NCBI RefSeq assembly: GCF_004214935.1
Contig: NZ_SFCC01000003.1
Span: 465,476 to 529,475, forward strand
Length of the DNA stretch: 64,000 bases
Direction: 5' to 3'
Origin: Amycolatopsis suaedae
Lineage (GTDB): Bacteria > Actinomycetota > Actinomycetes > Mycobacteriales > Pseudonocardiaceae
The number at the start of each line of letters is the position of its first letter. Position 1 is the first letter of the stretch. The position numbers and the translations under genes were made by a program. A model generated the notes under the pieces. That model did no database searches. It saw nothing but the letters and a program-made list of their open reading frames with translations, and was not told where the DNA came from. Below, in pieces: positions 28,316 through 36,476 of this stretch.

Positions 28316-30067
28316 GTGATCACCAGGATGTCGTCGTTGTTCCTGCGCACCCTGCGAGAGGACCCGGCGGACGCGGAGGTGCCGAGCCACCGGCTGCTCG
28401 TCCGCGCCGGTTACGTCCGCAGGGTCGCGCCGGGCGGGTACACCTGGCTGCCGCTGGGCATCCGCGTGCTGCGCCGGATCGAGGCCGTGGTCCGCGAGGA
28501 GATGGACGCCATCGGCGCGCAGGAGATCCAGTTCCCCGCACTGCTGCCCAAGGAGCCCTACGAGGCGACCAACCGGTGGACCGAGTACGGCCCCAACCTG
28601 TTCCGCCTGAAGGACCGCAAGGGCGGCGACTACCTGCTCGGGCCGACGCACGAGGAGCTGTTCGCGCTCACCGTCAAGGGCGAGTACAGCTCCTACCGCG
28701 ACTACCCGGTCACGCTGTACCAGATCCAGACCAAGTACCGGGACGAGGCGCGGCCCCGGGCCGGCATCCTGCGTGGCCGCGAGTTCGTCATGAAGGACTC
28801 CTACTCCTTCGACCTCGACGACGACGGCCTCTCGAAGTCCTACCAGCTGCACCGTGAGGCCTACATCCGCATCTTCGACCGGCTCGGCCTCGACTACGTC
28901 ATCGTGTCGGCCACGTCCGGCGCCATGGGCGGGTCGGCGTCGGAGGAGTTCCTCGCCGTCGCCGAGACCGGCGAGGACACCTACGTGCGCAGCACCGAAT
29001 CCGGTTACGCGGCCAACGTCGAGGCCGTGGTCACGCCCGCCCCGGCGGAGCTGCCGGTGGAGGGCCTGCCCGAGGCGCAGGTGCACCACACGCCCGACAC
29101 GCCGACCATCGAGACACTTGTCGACTTCCTCAACGACAAGGCCGGGCTGGGCCGCACGTTCACCGCGGCCGACACGCTGAAGAACGTCCTGCTCAAGACC
29201 CGCCAGCCGGGGCAGAAGGACTGGCAGCTGCTCGCCGTCGGCGTGCCCGGCGACCGCGAGGTCGACCAGAAGCGGCTGGAGGCCTCGCTGGAGCCCGCCG
29301 AGGTGGCCATGCTGGAGGAGGCCGACTTCGCGGCCAACCCGTTCCTGGTGAAGGGCTACATCGGCCCGAAGGCACTGCAGGACAACGGCGTCCGTTACCT
29401 CGTCGACCCCAGGGTCGTGCGCGGCACCGCGTGGGTCACCGGCGCGGACAAGGTCGACCACCATGTCGTCGACCTGGTCTGCGGGCGTGACTTCACGCCC
29501 GACGGCACGATCGAGGCCGCCGAGGTGCGGGAGGGCGACGCGTCGCCGGACGGCAAGGGCACGCTGGTCGCCGCCCGCGGCATCGAGATCGGCCACATCT
29601 TCCAGCTCGGCCGCAAGTACTCCGACGCGTTCGAGCTGGACGCGCTCGGCCCCGACTCCAAGCCCATCCGGATCACGATGGGCTCCTACGGCGTCGGCGT
29701 GTCCCGGCTGGTGGCGGTCATCGCCGAGCAGTACCACGACGAGCTCGGCCTGGTGTGGCCGCGCCAGGTCTCGCCCTACGACGTGCACCTGGTCATCGCG
29801 GGCAAGGACGAGACCGTCGCCGCGGGGGCGGAGAAGATCGCGGCCGAGCTGTCGGCGGCCGGGCTGAGCGTGCTGCTGGACGACCGCAAGGCCACCCCGG
29901 GCGTGAAGTTCGCCGACGCCGAGCTGGTCGGCGTGCCCACCATCCTGGTGGTGGGCCGCGGTCTGGCCAACGGCGTCGTCGAGGTGAAGGACCGGGCCTC
30001 CGGCGAGCGGACCGAGGTGCCCGTCGGCGAGGTGGTCGAGCACCTGCGCGGCGTCACCGGCCACTGA
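28316..30067 (+). CDS. proS: Prolyl-tRNA synthetase (bacterial type with editing domain)
   Basis: Charges tRNA-Pro with proline. The 583-residue length fits the bacterial form with an insertion (editing) domain between catalytic motifs 2 and 3. Start GTG 28316 has CGAGGAG 8 bp upstream; the open frame to 28295 has no better site. Visible elements are the motif 1 region ([20 protein letters not shown]), [10 protein letters not shown], the motif 2 region [20 protein letters not shown], the INS domain (about 225-405), the motif 3 region [17 protein letters not shown] and the anticodon-binding C-terminus. Single and likely essential. Confidence 0.97.
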   Translation: MITRMSSLFLRTLREDPADAEVPSHRLLVRAGYVRRVAPGGYTWLPLGIRVLRRIEAVVREEMDAIGAQEIQFPALLPKEPYEATNRWTEYGPNLFRLKDRKGGDYLLGPTHEELFALTVKGEYSSYRDYPVTLYQIQTKYRDEARPRAGILRGREFVMKDSYSFDLDDDGLSKSYQLHREAYIRIFDRLGLDYVIVSATSGAMGGSASEEFLAVAETGEDTYVRSTESGYAANVEAVVTPAPAELPVEGLPEAQVHHTPDTPTIETLVDFLNDKAGLGRTFTAADTLKNVLLKTRQPGQKDWQLLAVGVPGDREVDQKRLEASLEPAEVAMLEEADFAANPFLVKGYIGPKALQDNGVRYLVDPRVVRGTAWVTGADKVDHHVVDLVCGRDFTPDGTIEAAEVREGDASPDGKGTLVAARGIEIGHIFQLGRKYSDAFELDALGPDSKPIRITMGSYGVGVSRLVAVIAEQYHDELGLVWPRQVSPYDVHLVIAGKDETVAAGAEKIAAELSAAGLSVLLDDRKATPGVKFADAELVGVPTILVVGRGLANGVVEVKDRASGERTEVPVGEVVEHLRGVTGH

Positions 30068-30068
30068 C

Positions 30069-31025
30069 GTGGGCTGGTTCAACCGGCGGCAGCAGCGGGC
30101 CGGCGGGTACGAGGACAAGGCGGCGCTGTCCGGGTTCGGCGGCTACGAGCCGTCCGACAGCGGTGGTTTCGCGCCCACGCACGGCTTCGCCCCCGAGCCG
30201 AAACCGGAGCCGGAACCGGAACCCGAGCCGCGGAGCGAGCCGAAGCCCAACCACGCGAAGACCAGGCGGGCGGTGCTGGTCGGGTTCGCGGTGATCCTGG
30301 TGTGGGGCGGCATGTACTACGTGTCGACCACCGGCGGGTCCGACGACGAGCGGCCGCGCCCCACCACCCGCCCGCCGAGCACGTACACCCCGCCGCCGCA
30401 GGTCAAGGTGCCCGCCGTGGTGGCAGGCTGGCAGTCGGTGGCTTCGCGCGACGGCACGTTCGCCTACGACGTCCCGGCCAGGTGGACGCCCAAGCCCGGC
30501 ACGATCCACGGCTGGGAGGGTGACGGCAGGCCGACGTTGTCGCTGACCACCAGCGCCTTCTACCGCGACGGGTACTGCGAGGGCGAACGCAGCTCCCGGC
30601 TGGCCGGTGCCGGGGTGCGCAGCGTCCCGGTCGTCGACGCCGCCGAGGCCACCGCGCAGACCGTCACCGAGGTCGCCGAGCGCGCCTACACCTGGGACGG
30701 CCCGCCGCCGCGGGTGTCGGTCGGCGAGGCGACCGACACGGAGATCTCGCTGAACGGCAAGAAGGTCGCGGTGAAGATGCGCCTGGCCGAGGTGACCCCG
30801 GCGGGCGGGCACCGGTGCCTGGTGACGAGCGCCCTCGTCGGCGCGATCGCGCTGAGCAATCCCAAGGCGGACAAGCCGGGCAGCGCGGTGCTGGTCGTCT
30901 ACGCCGACCAGACGCGCGACCAGCCGACCACGCGTGACGAGATCGCCCAGATGCTGCGCAGTTTCCGCGGGGTGCCGGAGAAGGACAGGTCGACCATCCC
31001 CGGCACGCCGTCGGTGATCCGCTGA
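30069..31025 (+). CDS. Membrane-anchored protein with C-terminal extracytoplasmic domain, paralogue A
   Basis: A 318-residue protein. A cytoplasmic N-terminus has a Pro-Glu-Pro-Lys repeat (about residues 41-63), then comes one transmembrane helix (RRAVLVGFAVILVWGGMYYV, about 66-85), a Pro/Thr linker, and a secreted domain beginning VPAVVAGWQSVASRDGTFAY. The same domain start (VVAGWQ..., DVP..W.P) and the single-Cys GYC.. pattern occur in the convergent gene at 31332-32159. The family resembles actinobacterial anchored proteins of unknown function (DUF8017-like). The start GTG 30069 is 1 bp after the proS stop, implying co-transcription. Confidence 0.85.
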   Translation: MGWFNRRQQRAGGYEDKAALSGFGGYEPSDSGGFAPTHGFAPEPKPEPEPEPEPRSEPKPNHAKTRRAVLVGFAVILVWGGMYYVSTTGGSDDERPRPTTRPPSTYTPPPQVKVPAVVAGWQSVASRDGTFAYDVPARWTPKPGTIHGWEGDGRPTLSLTTSAFYRDGYCEGERSSRLAGAGVRSVPVVDAAEATAQTVTEVAERAYTWDGPPPRVSVGEATDTEISLNGKKVAVKMRLAEVTPAGGHRCLVTSALVGAIALSNPKADKPGSAVLVVYADQTRDQPTTRDEIAQMLRSFRGVPEKDRSTIPGTPSVIR

Positions 31026-31035
31026 CGCCCGGGCT

Positions 31036-31325
31036 GCGATGCCGTGAAGGGGGCCCTCACGGCTGCAGACGCCCGCGGCCCGGCAAAGTCCGGGTGCTGT
31101 GTGCCCCCAATGTGGCATTGGGGGAGTTCAAGTTCCCCAATGCCACATTGGGGGAGTTTGCTGGGTCTCTTTCGTGGTGACGGCTGGGTCTGTTGGGCCG
31201 GATGTGACTGGTGAGGCCGCGACCCCAGGACGGGATGTTCGTGAAGGCCACCTTCAGCACATGAGACGACAGAAACTCGGCCTTCACACCGGACAACGGG
31301 CTATCCGCCCACGTGTCCACGGCAA
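31036..31325 (+). repeat. Intergenic repeat, copy 2 of the 246-bp element (palindrome inverted)
   Basis: 31041-31090 is the GCCGTGAAGGGGGCCCTCAC hairpin with its CAGACGCCCG tail. 31078-31325 matches 14491-14736 base for base along most of its length and in the same orientation, except for its internal palindrome. Here arms 31104-31123 and 31135-31154 are identical to copy 1, but the 11-bp spacer is GAGTTCAAGTT, the exact reverse complement of AACTTGAACTC in copy 1. The element fills the gap between the two convergent paralogous genes. Confidence 0.9.
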
Positions 31326-31331
31326 TGGCCG

Positions 31332-32159
31332 CTAACGGATCACGCGCAGGCTGCCGGCGAGCCGGGTCAGTTCCTCGGCCGACAGCGCGCCTCCGACACC
31401 GGCGTCGGCGACGACGATGTGGACGTCGTCGGACCGCGAGGCGTGGGTCAGGACGGTGACGATCGCGCGGACGGCCGGCGGCTCGCACTCGCCCGGCCCG
31501 CCCTTGCGGGTCAGGGTCGCGGTGACGCGCAGGGCACTGCGGTCGGTGCCCGGCAGATTCACGGTCTCCGAGTTCTCGACGGTCAGCGCCATCGTCCGGG
31601 GCGGGTAGATCGAGGTGAGCAGGTTGCTGACGCCGCCGACCGAGCGGTCCCAGTCTCCGGTGAGCGAGGAGTCGTCGACGCTGTCGAACCCGCTGATCGC
31701 CCTGGCCTGGTTGGCGTTCGAGCAGTAGCCGAGCGCGAGCCTCGCCGCTCCGTCCACCCGGATGATCTTGCCGTCGCCGCTGGTCAGCGGCACTTCCCGG
31801 CCGCGCGGCTCGGGGGCCCAGTTCGGTGGCACGTCCACCGCGTACCGCCCGTCACCGGACACGGTGGCCTGCCAGCCCGCCACCACGGGCCCGGTCTGCG
31901 CGGACGGGGTGTCGCGGTCGGAACGGATGTCGCGGTACCTGTCGGCGAGCAGCGTGAACCCCACCACGGCGCTCCCGATGACGATCACCAGCAGCACGCC
32001 GATCACCGGTAGGCCGAACTTGAAGGGATGGTCGAGGATCCGCCTGCCCAGCGACGGCTTCGACGGCGGCGGCGCCGGTGGTGGCGGCAGGTCGGGCGGT
32101 GGCGGTTCCGCGGGCGGGACCCAGCTCGGGTCGTCCTTCTTCTCGTCCCCAGTCGGCAT
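31332..32159 (-). CDS. Membrane-anchored protein with C-terminal extracytoplasmic domain, paralogue B
   Basis: A 275-residue protein with a Pro-rich cytoplasmic N-terminus (WVPPAEPPPPDLPPPPAPPP), one membrane helix (LPVIGVLLVIVIGSAVVGFT, about 50-70) and a secreted domain starting GPVVAGWQATVSGDGRYAVD. It shares this domain and a conserved GYC motif with the convergent gene at 30069-31025, but the rest has diverged. Function unknown. It lies 9 bp downstream of the HAD phosphatase gene on the same strand, and the two may be co-transcribed. Confidence 0.85.
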   Translation of the reverse strand: MPTGDEKKDDPSWVPPAEPPPPDLPPPPAPPPSKPSLGRRILDHPFKFGLPVIGVLLVIVIGSAVVGFTLLADRYRDIRSDRDTPSAQTGPVVAGWQATVSGDGRYAVDVPPNWAPEPRGREVPLTSGDGKIIRVDGAARLALGYCSNANQARAISGFDSVDDSSLTGDWDRSVGGVSNLLTSIYPPRTMALTVENSETVNLPGTDRSALRVTATLTRKGGPGECEPPAVRAIVTVLTHASRSDDVHIVVADAGVGGALSAEELTRLAGSLRVIR

Positions 32160-32168
32160 ACCCGAAGA

Positions 32169-32867
32169 CTAGAGCGCTCCCGCGAGCGTGGGCAGGACTT
32201 CACCGGTCTCGGACAAATCCCGGAAAACGGCGTGCGCCCCGGATTCGGCGAGTTCGGCCTCGGTGTGCTTGCCGGTGGCGACCCCGACGGCGACCGCACC
32301 GTGGGCCAGGGCGGCGGCGACGTCGTTCGGGGTGTCGCCGACCACGACCACCGACTCCGCCGGGAACCGCCTGCCGTGCTTGCGTTCCGCCAGCTCCATG
32401 GCGTGGGCGACCAGGTCGGGTCGCTGCGCGGACAGCGATCCGTAGCCGCCGATGTCGAAGTCCAGGTGCCGGTGCAGGTCGAACGCCGCCAGCTTGTGCA
32501 GCGCGATTTCCGGCAGGTTGCCGGTGACCAGTGACTGGACGACTCCGGCGTCGGCCAGCTTGGCGAGCGTGGTCGCGGCGCCGGGCAGGGCGTGCCCGTG
32601 CTCGGGCAGCGAGTCCCGTGCCCCCTCGGACAGCCGGATCAGCTCGGCCCAGATCCGCCCGACGGTCTCCTCGGTCGCCTCGACGTCGTGGGCGTGCAGC
32701 AGTTCGGTCGTGATGGCGAGTTCGGTGCGGCCGGGGAACGCCGGCATCTCCCGCAGGTCGATGCCGGCGACCGTGGCCAGCGCCTCGCGGTACCAGCGGC
32801 CACCCAGGCCACGCAGGTCGACGAGGGTCAGGTCGATGTCCCAGAGAACCAGTCGATCGGAGGTCAC
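32169..32867 (-). CDS. HAD-family phosphatase (phosphoglycolate-phosphatase-like)
   Basis: A 232-residue haloacid-dehalogenase-type hydrolase. Motif I is LVLWDIDLTLVD (nucleophile Asp10, acid/base Asp12 in DID), motif II is QSLVTGN, a cap domain covers about 17-85, and motif III/IV is VVVVGDTPNDVAAALAHGA. The cap and motifs resemble Gph/PGMB-like phosphatases, but the substrate is unknown. Start is GTG/ATG-type at 32867 on the minus strand. Transcribed toward paralogue B. Confidence 0.9.
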   Translation of the reverse strand: MTSDRLVLWDIDLTLVDLRGLGGRWYREALATVAGIDLREMPAFPGRTELAITTELLHAHDVEATEETVGRIWAELIRLSEGARDSLPEHGHALPGAATTLAKLADAGVVQSLVTGNLPEIALHKLAAFDLHRHLDFDIGGYGSLSAQRPDLVAHAMELAERKHGRRFPAESVVVVGDTPNDVAAALAHGAVAVGVATGKHTEAELAESGAHAVFRDLSETGEVLPTLAGAL

Positions 32868-32895
32868 GGTATCGAACCTACTATTTCAACAGTCG

Positions 32896-32924
32896 TTGAC
32901 TTCCTGCTACCGTGACCCTAATTC
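32896..32924 (+). promoter_or_regulatory. Promoter of the ABC-2-like membrane protein
   Basis: TTGACT (32896-32901), a 17-bp spacer and TAATTC (32919-32924) resemble a housekeeping promoter, 27 bp before the start codon. The hexamers are unusually AT-rich for the neighbourhood. Confidence 0.5.
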
Positions 32925-32950
32925 TACAAGTGGCGAATTTTGGAGGCGTC

Positions 32951-34006
32951 ATGGTGACGTGGTCGCGGGGCGTACTCGCAGCCCTGGTGGGGGCGGTGGT
33001 CGCGGTCGTACTGGGCTTCCTGACCTTCGGCGCGCAGACCACGGTGGCGCCCGACGGGGTGCCGGTCGCCGTGTCCGTGCCGGAGCAGGGGCCGGCACAG
33101 GCCGTCGCACAGCGGCTGACCGGCCAGGGTGGTGACCAGCTGGCCTGGCGGGTCACCACCCCGGCGGAAGGTCGCGCGCTGCTGGAGGACAAGGAGGTCT
33201 ACGGTGTCCTCGAACTCGGGCAGACGCCGGTGGTCGTCGTCTCCGGCGCGGTGAACCCGACCGGCACCCAGGTCGCCCAGCAGGCGCTGACCGGGGTGGC
33301 GCAGGCGCTGTCGCAGGGCGCGCCGGTGCGGGTGGAGACCCTGCACCCGGCCAGTGCTGCCGGACGCGCGGCGCCGATGGCACTGAGCGCACTGGCCTGG
33401 GTCGGCGCGCTGGCGGGCGGGGCCGTGCTCGCGTTGCTCGCCCGCCGCGCGGGCGGGGTGGCCGTGACGACCAGGCTGACCCTGGTCGGCGGGACGACCG
33501 TGCTGGTCACCGGGGTGCTGACCGGGTTCCTCTGGCTGTGGGACGACACCCTGCCGCTGAACGGCGAGGTGCTCGGCTTCCTGACGCTGGCGGTCGCCGC
33601 GTTCGCGGCGGTCCAGGCCGCGGTACTGCGGCTGCTCGGGATCCGGGCCATGGCCGTTCTCGGGCCGCTGTACCTGGTGGCGCCCGCCGTCGCCGGGACG
33701 GTCCCGGAGCTGCTGAACCCGGCGTACCGGGTGCTGCTGTGGTCGTGGACACCGTTCCGCTTCTTCACCGAGGGACTGCGCAGCCTGCTGCTGGGCACCC
33801 CGGACGCGCCCGACGTGACGACGGCGCTGTGGGTGTTCGCCGGCCTGCTGATCGCCGGGCTGGTGGTCCTGCTGCTACCCGGCAAGCAGGCTGAACCGGA
33901 CCCGCCGGGCGGGGTTGTCGACGTTGGTGTCGACCAGGCAGATCGACTGCCAGGTGCCCAGGGCGAGCACGCCGCCGATCACCGGCAGGGTGGCGTACGG
34001 CGGTAG
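32951..34006 (+). CDS. ABC-2-type multi-spanning membrane protein with antisense-overlapping C-terminus
   Basis: ATG 32951 has GGAGG 4 bp upstream. The 351-residue product has one N-terminal helix (LAALVGAVVAVVLGFLTFGA), an extracytoplasmic stretch (about 30-130) and five further helices, the layout of ABC-2 permease/YhgE-Pip-like proteins. No ATPase gene is adjacent. The last ~40 residues (after VVLLLPGKQAE) are polar and lie entirely antisense to yjbQ. A one-base shift there would stop the protein at about 33893. The C-terminus may therefore be an artefact of a small deletion. Substrate unknown. Confidence 0.78.
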   Translation: MVTWSRGVLAALVGAVVAVVLGFLTFGAQTTVAPDGVPVAVSVPEQGPAQAVAQRLTGQGGDQLAWRVTTPAEGRALLEDKEVYGVLELGQTPVVVVSGAVNPTGTQVAQQALTGVAQALSQGAPVRVETLHPASAAGRAAPMALSALAWVGALAGGAVLALLARRAGGVAVTTRLTLVGGTTVLVTGVLTGFLWLWDDTLPLNGEVLGFLTLAVAAFAAVQAAVLRLLGIRAMAVLGPLYLVAPAVAGTVPELLNPAYRVLLWSWTPFRFFTEGLRSLLLGTPDAPDVTTALWVFAGLLIAGLVVLLLPGKQAEPDPPGGVVDVGVDQADRLPGAQGEHAADHRQGGVRR

Positions 34007-34285
34007 GAACCCGGGCACCACGTGGTCGCGGCCGTGACCGGGGGTGCCGTGCTGGTGGCGCCAGCGGTCATCGCGGGGGAGCAGGTCGTCGATGGCGGTG
34101 AGCAGGTCGTCGTCGCTGCCGGCGCCGGTCTCCAGTACCGCCAGGCCCGCGGTGGCGTGCGGCACCCACACGTGCAGCAGGCCGTCGGCCGCGTCGGCCT
34201 CGGTCAGGAACGCCTCGGCGTCCTTGGTCAGGTCGTGCACCACGGCGACGTGGCCCGTCCGTACCTCGATCTCCTTGGTGTACAT
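33875..34285 (-). CDS. YjbQ/UPF0047 family protein
   Basis: A 136-residue protein of the conserved UPF0047 (YjbQ) family, some members of which show weak thiamine-phosphate synthase activity. Its hallmarks are HVWVPHATAGLAVLETGAGS, then HGTPGHGRDHVVPGFLPPYA, and GTWQSICLVDTNVDNPARRV near the end. The His residues in PHAT and the HGxPxHG region form the presumed metal site. The convergent membrane-protein frame overlaps it by 132 bp. In vivo role unknown. Confidence 0.92.
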   Translation of the reverse strand: MYTKEIEVRTGHVAVVHDLTKDAEAFLTEADAADGLLHVWVPHATAGLAVLETGAGSDDDLLTAIDDLLPRDDRWRHQHGTPGHGRDHVVPGFLPPYATLPVIGGVLALGTWQSICLVDTNVDNPARRVRFSLLAG

Positions 34286-34351
34286 GGTTCAACGGTAACC
34301 CGGGGGTTAACCGGGTAGGCGGCGTTGCGTGCCGGAGGGCAGGCTGTAGGG

Positions 34352-35599
34352 GTGAATCTCCGGGACCTGCTGGTGACGCCGCTCCGTGGGCGGTTGTGGC
34401 GCGAGCTGGCCTGGGTTCTCCTCGGCGTGCCGCTCACCCTGCTCACCCTGCTGCCGCTGCTGCTCGGCCTGCTGCTGGGCGTCGTGACGACACCGCTGCT
34501 GATCGGGCTGCTCCTGCTCGGCGGCTGCCTGCTGGCCGCCCGCACGCTCGGCGCGGCACACCGGCGGCTGGCCCGTGGGCTGCTCGGCGTGACCGTCCCC
34601 GCGCCGCGTCCGGCGGCACTGGAGCCCGGGCTGTGGCGGTGGATCCGCGGCCGACTCGGCGACGCCGTCGCCTGGCGCTGCCTGGCCTACCTGGTGCTGC
34701 GGCTGCCGCTGTCGCTGGCGATGCTGGCGATGACGACCGCACTGGTCCTCTACGGCGTGGCCGGGACGTTCTACACGCTGTGGCGGCTGATGTTCGGCGA
34801 TCACCAGGTCATGCCGGTGTTCGACATCGGCACCCGGGGCTGGCCGGCCGCCGTCGCGGTGTCGTTGTTCGCCGCGTTGTTGCTGGTGGTCACCCCGGTG
34901 CTGGTGCATGTCCTCACCGGTGCCGACCGCCTGCTCGCCCGCGGCCTGCTCGGGCCGGTGACGCTGTCCGAGCGGGTCCGCGACCTGGAGGCGAGCCGGG
35001 CGGTCGCCGTCGACGACGCCACCGCCCGGCTGCGGCGCATCGAGCGGGACCTGCACGACGGAGCGCAGGCGCACCTGGTGGCGCTGACCATGAAGCTCGG
35101 CATCGCCGCCGACGAACTTGCCGGCGGCGAGCCGGACCCGGACCGGCTGCGCACGCTGGTCTCGGCAGCGCACGGCAACGCCACCCGCGCACTGGCCGAG
35201 CTACGCGACCTGGCCCGCGGAATTCACCCGCCCGCACTGGACGCGGGCCTCGACGTCGCCCTGCGCACCCTGACCGCGAGCGCGGCGCTGCCGGTCAGCA
35301 CCGAGTTCGCGCTGGCCCGCAGGGCGCCGGTCGCGGTGGAGACCATCGCCTACTTCACCGCGGCCGAACTGCTCGCCAACGCCGGCAAGTACGGCGCGGG
35401 CCCGGTCGATCTCGCGGTGTCCACTGTGGAGGACCGGCTGCGGCTGGTGGTGACCGACCAGGGGCCGGGCGGTGCCGAGATCCGGCCCGGTGGTGGACTC
35501 GCGGGGCTGGTCGACCGCGTCGGCACCGTGGACGGCCACCTGGAGGTGGACAGCCCGGCGGGAGGCCCTACCGTGGTGACCGTCCACATTCCACTGTGA
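34352..35599 (+). CDS. Two-component sensor histidine kinase (HisKA_3/NarL type)
   Basis: A 415-residue sensor. The N-terminal half has about five hydrophobic helices and two short loops, so the input is likely at or in the membrane. The DHp helix carries RRIERDLHDGAQAHLVAL with phospho-acceptor His235. The HATPase domain has the N-box AELLANAGKYGAG and the G-boxes DQGPGGAEIR, then GGGLAGLVDRVG. GTG 34352 is used. Eight bp later comes its NarL-type response regulator. The stimulus is unknown. Confidence 0.94.
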   Translation: MNLRDLLVTPLRGRLWRELAWVLLGVPLTLLTLLPLLLGLLLGVVTTPLLIGLLLLGGCLLAARTLGAAHRRLARGLLGVTVPAPRPAALEPGLWRWIRGRLGDAVAWRCLAYLVLRLPLSLAMLAMTTALVLYGVAGTFYTLWRLMFGDHQVMPVFDIGTRGWPAAVAVSLFAALLLVVTPVLVHVLTGADRLLARGLLGPVTLSERVRDLEASRAVAVDDATARLRRIERDLHDGAQAHLVALTMKLGIAADELAGGEPDPDRLRTLVSAAHGNATRALAELRDLARGIHPPALDAGLDVALRTLTASAALPVSTEFALARRAPVAVETIAYFTAAELLANAGKYGAGPVDLAVSTVEDRLRLVVTDQGPGGAEIRPGGGLAGLVDRVGTVDGHLEVDSPAGGPTVVTVHIPL

Positions 35600-35606
35600 G
35601 GAACCC

Positions 35607-36251
35607 ATGCGCCTGGTGATCGCCGAGGACAACGTCATCCTGCGGGAGGGGCTGACCGAGCTGCTCACGCTGCGCGGCCACGAGGTGGTGGCCGCCGTGT
35701 CCGACGCCCAGCGGCTGCTCGCCGCGGTCGCCGAGCACCGGCCCGACGTGTCCGTTGTGGACATCCGGATGCCGCCGACGCACACCGACGAGGGCCTGCG
35801 GGCGGCCATCGAGCTGCGCCGGGCCAACCCCGGCGAGCCGCTTCTGCTGTTCTCCCAGTACATCGAGACCAGCTACGCCAGCGACCTGCTCGCCGACCGC
35901 GCGGGCGGCGTCGGCTACCTGCTCAAGGACCGGGTGGCCGAGGTGTCGGACTTCCTCGACGCCCTGCGCCGCGTCGCCGCGGGGGAGACCGTCCTGGACC
36001 CGGAGGTGGTCACCCAGCTGATGGGCGTCACCCGCCGGACCGACGCGCTGGCCGCGCTGACGCCACGTGAGCGGGAGGTGCTCGGCCTGATGGCGCAGGG
36101 GCGGTCCAACGCGGCCATCGCCGAGACGCTGTTCCTGTCACCCGGTTCGGTGGAGAAGTACGTGACCAGCCTGTTCGGCAAGCTCGGGCTGGCGCCCGCC
36201 GAGAGCGACAACCGCCGTGTCCTGGCCGTCCTGCGTTACCTCGACACCTGA
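35607..36251 (+). CDS. NarL/FixJ-type response regulator
   Basis: A 214-residue partner of the preceding kinase. The receiver domain (1-120) has the acidic pair Glu7-Asp8 (IAEDN), phospho-acceptor Asp52 (VVDIRMPP) and a conserved Lys in YLLKDRV. The C-terminal LuxR-type HTH runs about 147-205 (LTPREREVLGLMAQGRSNAA, then SPGSVEKYVTSLFGKLGL). Targets are not evident; the pair is followed by a convergent operon. Confidence 0.96.
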   Translation: MRLVIAEDNVILREGLTELLTLRGHEVVAAVSDAQRLLAAVAEHRPDVSVVDIRMPPTHTDEGLRAAIELRRANPGEPLLLFSQYIETSYASDLLADRAGGVGYLLKDRVAEVSDFLDALRRVAAGETVLDPEVVTQLMGVTRRTDALAALTPREREVLGLMAQGRSNAAIAETLFLSPGSVEKYVTSLFGKLGLAPAESDNRRVLAVLRYLDT

Positions 36252-36261
36252 TCCGGCCCGG

Positions 36262-36465
36262 TCACTGCCGCCGCTCGGGGTCGTCGTCGCGGGCGCGGGC
36301 GGCGGCCTCGCGCATCTCGAACACGTCGGTCATCCACTCGCCGGTCTCCCTGGCGACACCGCGGACGGCGGCCGTGATGATGCTGGCGATGTTGCCGATG
36401 TGCGTCGCCGCGGACTCGGTGAGGACCTGCACGGTGTCCTTGGTGCGCTCGTACTCCCCGACCAT
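36262..36465 (-). CDS. 67-residue helical protein in the desaturase operon
   Basis: ATG 36465 has GAGGAGG 6 bp upstream, the best ribosome site in this operon, and lies 11 bp after the desaturase stop. The product (MVGEYERTKDTVQVLTESAA..., THIGNIASIITAAVRGVARE) is predicted alpha-helical with a mildly hydrophobic middle (IASIITAAV) and an acidic/basic tail. I do not recognise the family. Its position as third gene after the reductase and desaturase suggests an accessory role in desaturation, or simply co-expression. Confidence 0.75.
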   Translation of the reverse strand: MVGEYERTKDTVQVLTESAATHIGNIASIITAAVRGVARETGEWMTDVFEMREAAARARDDDPERRQ

Positions 36466-36476
36466 CGTCGGCCTCC

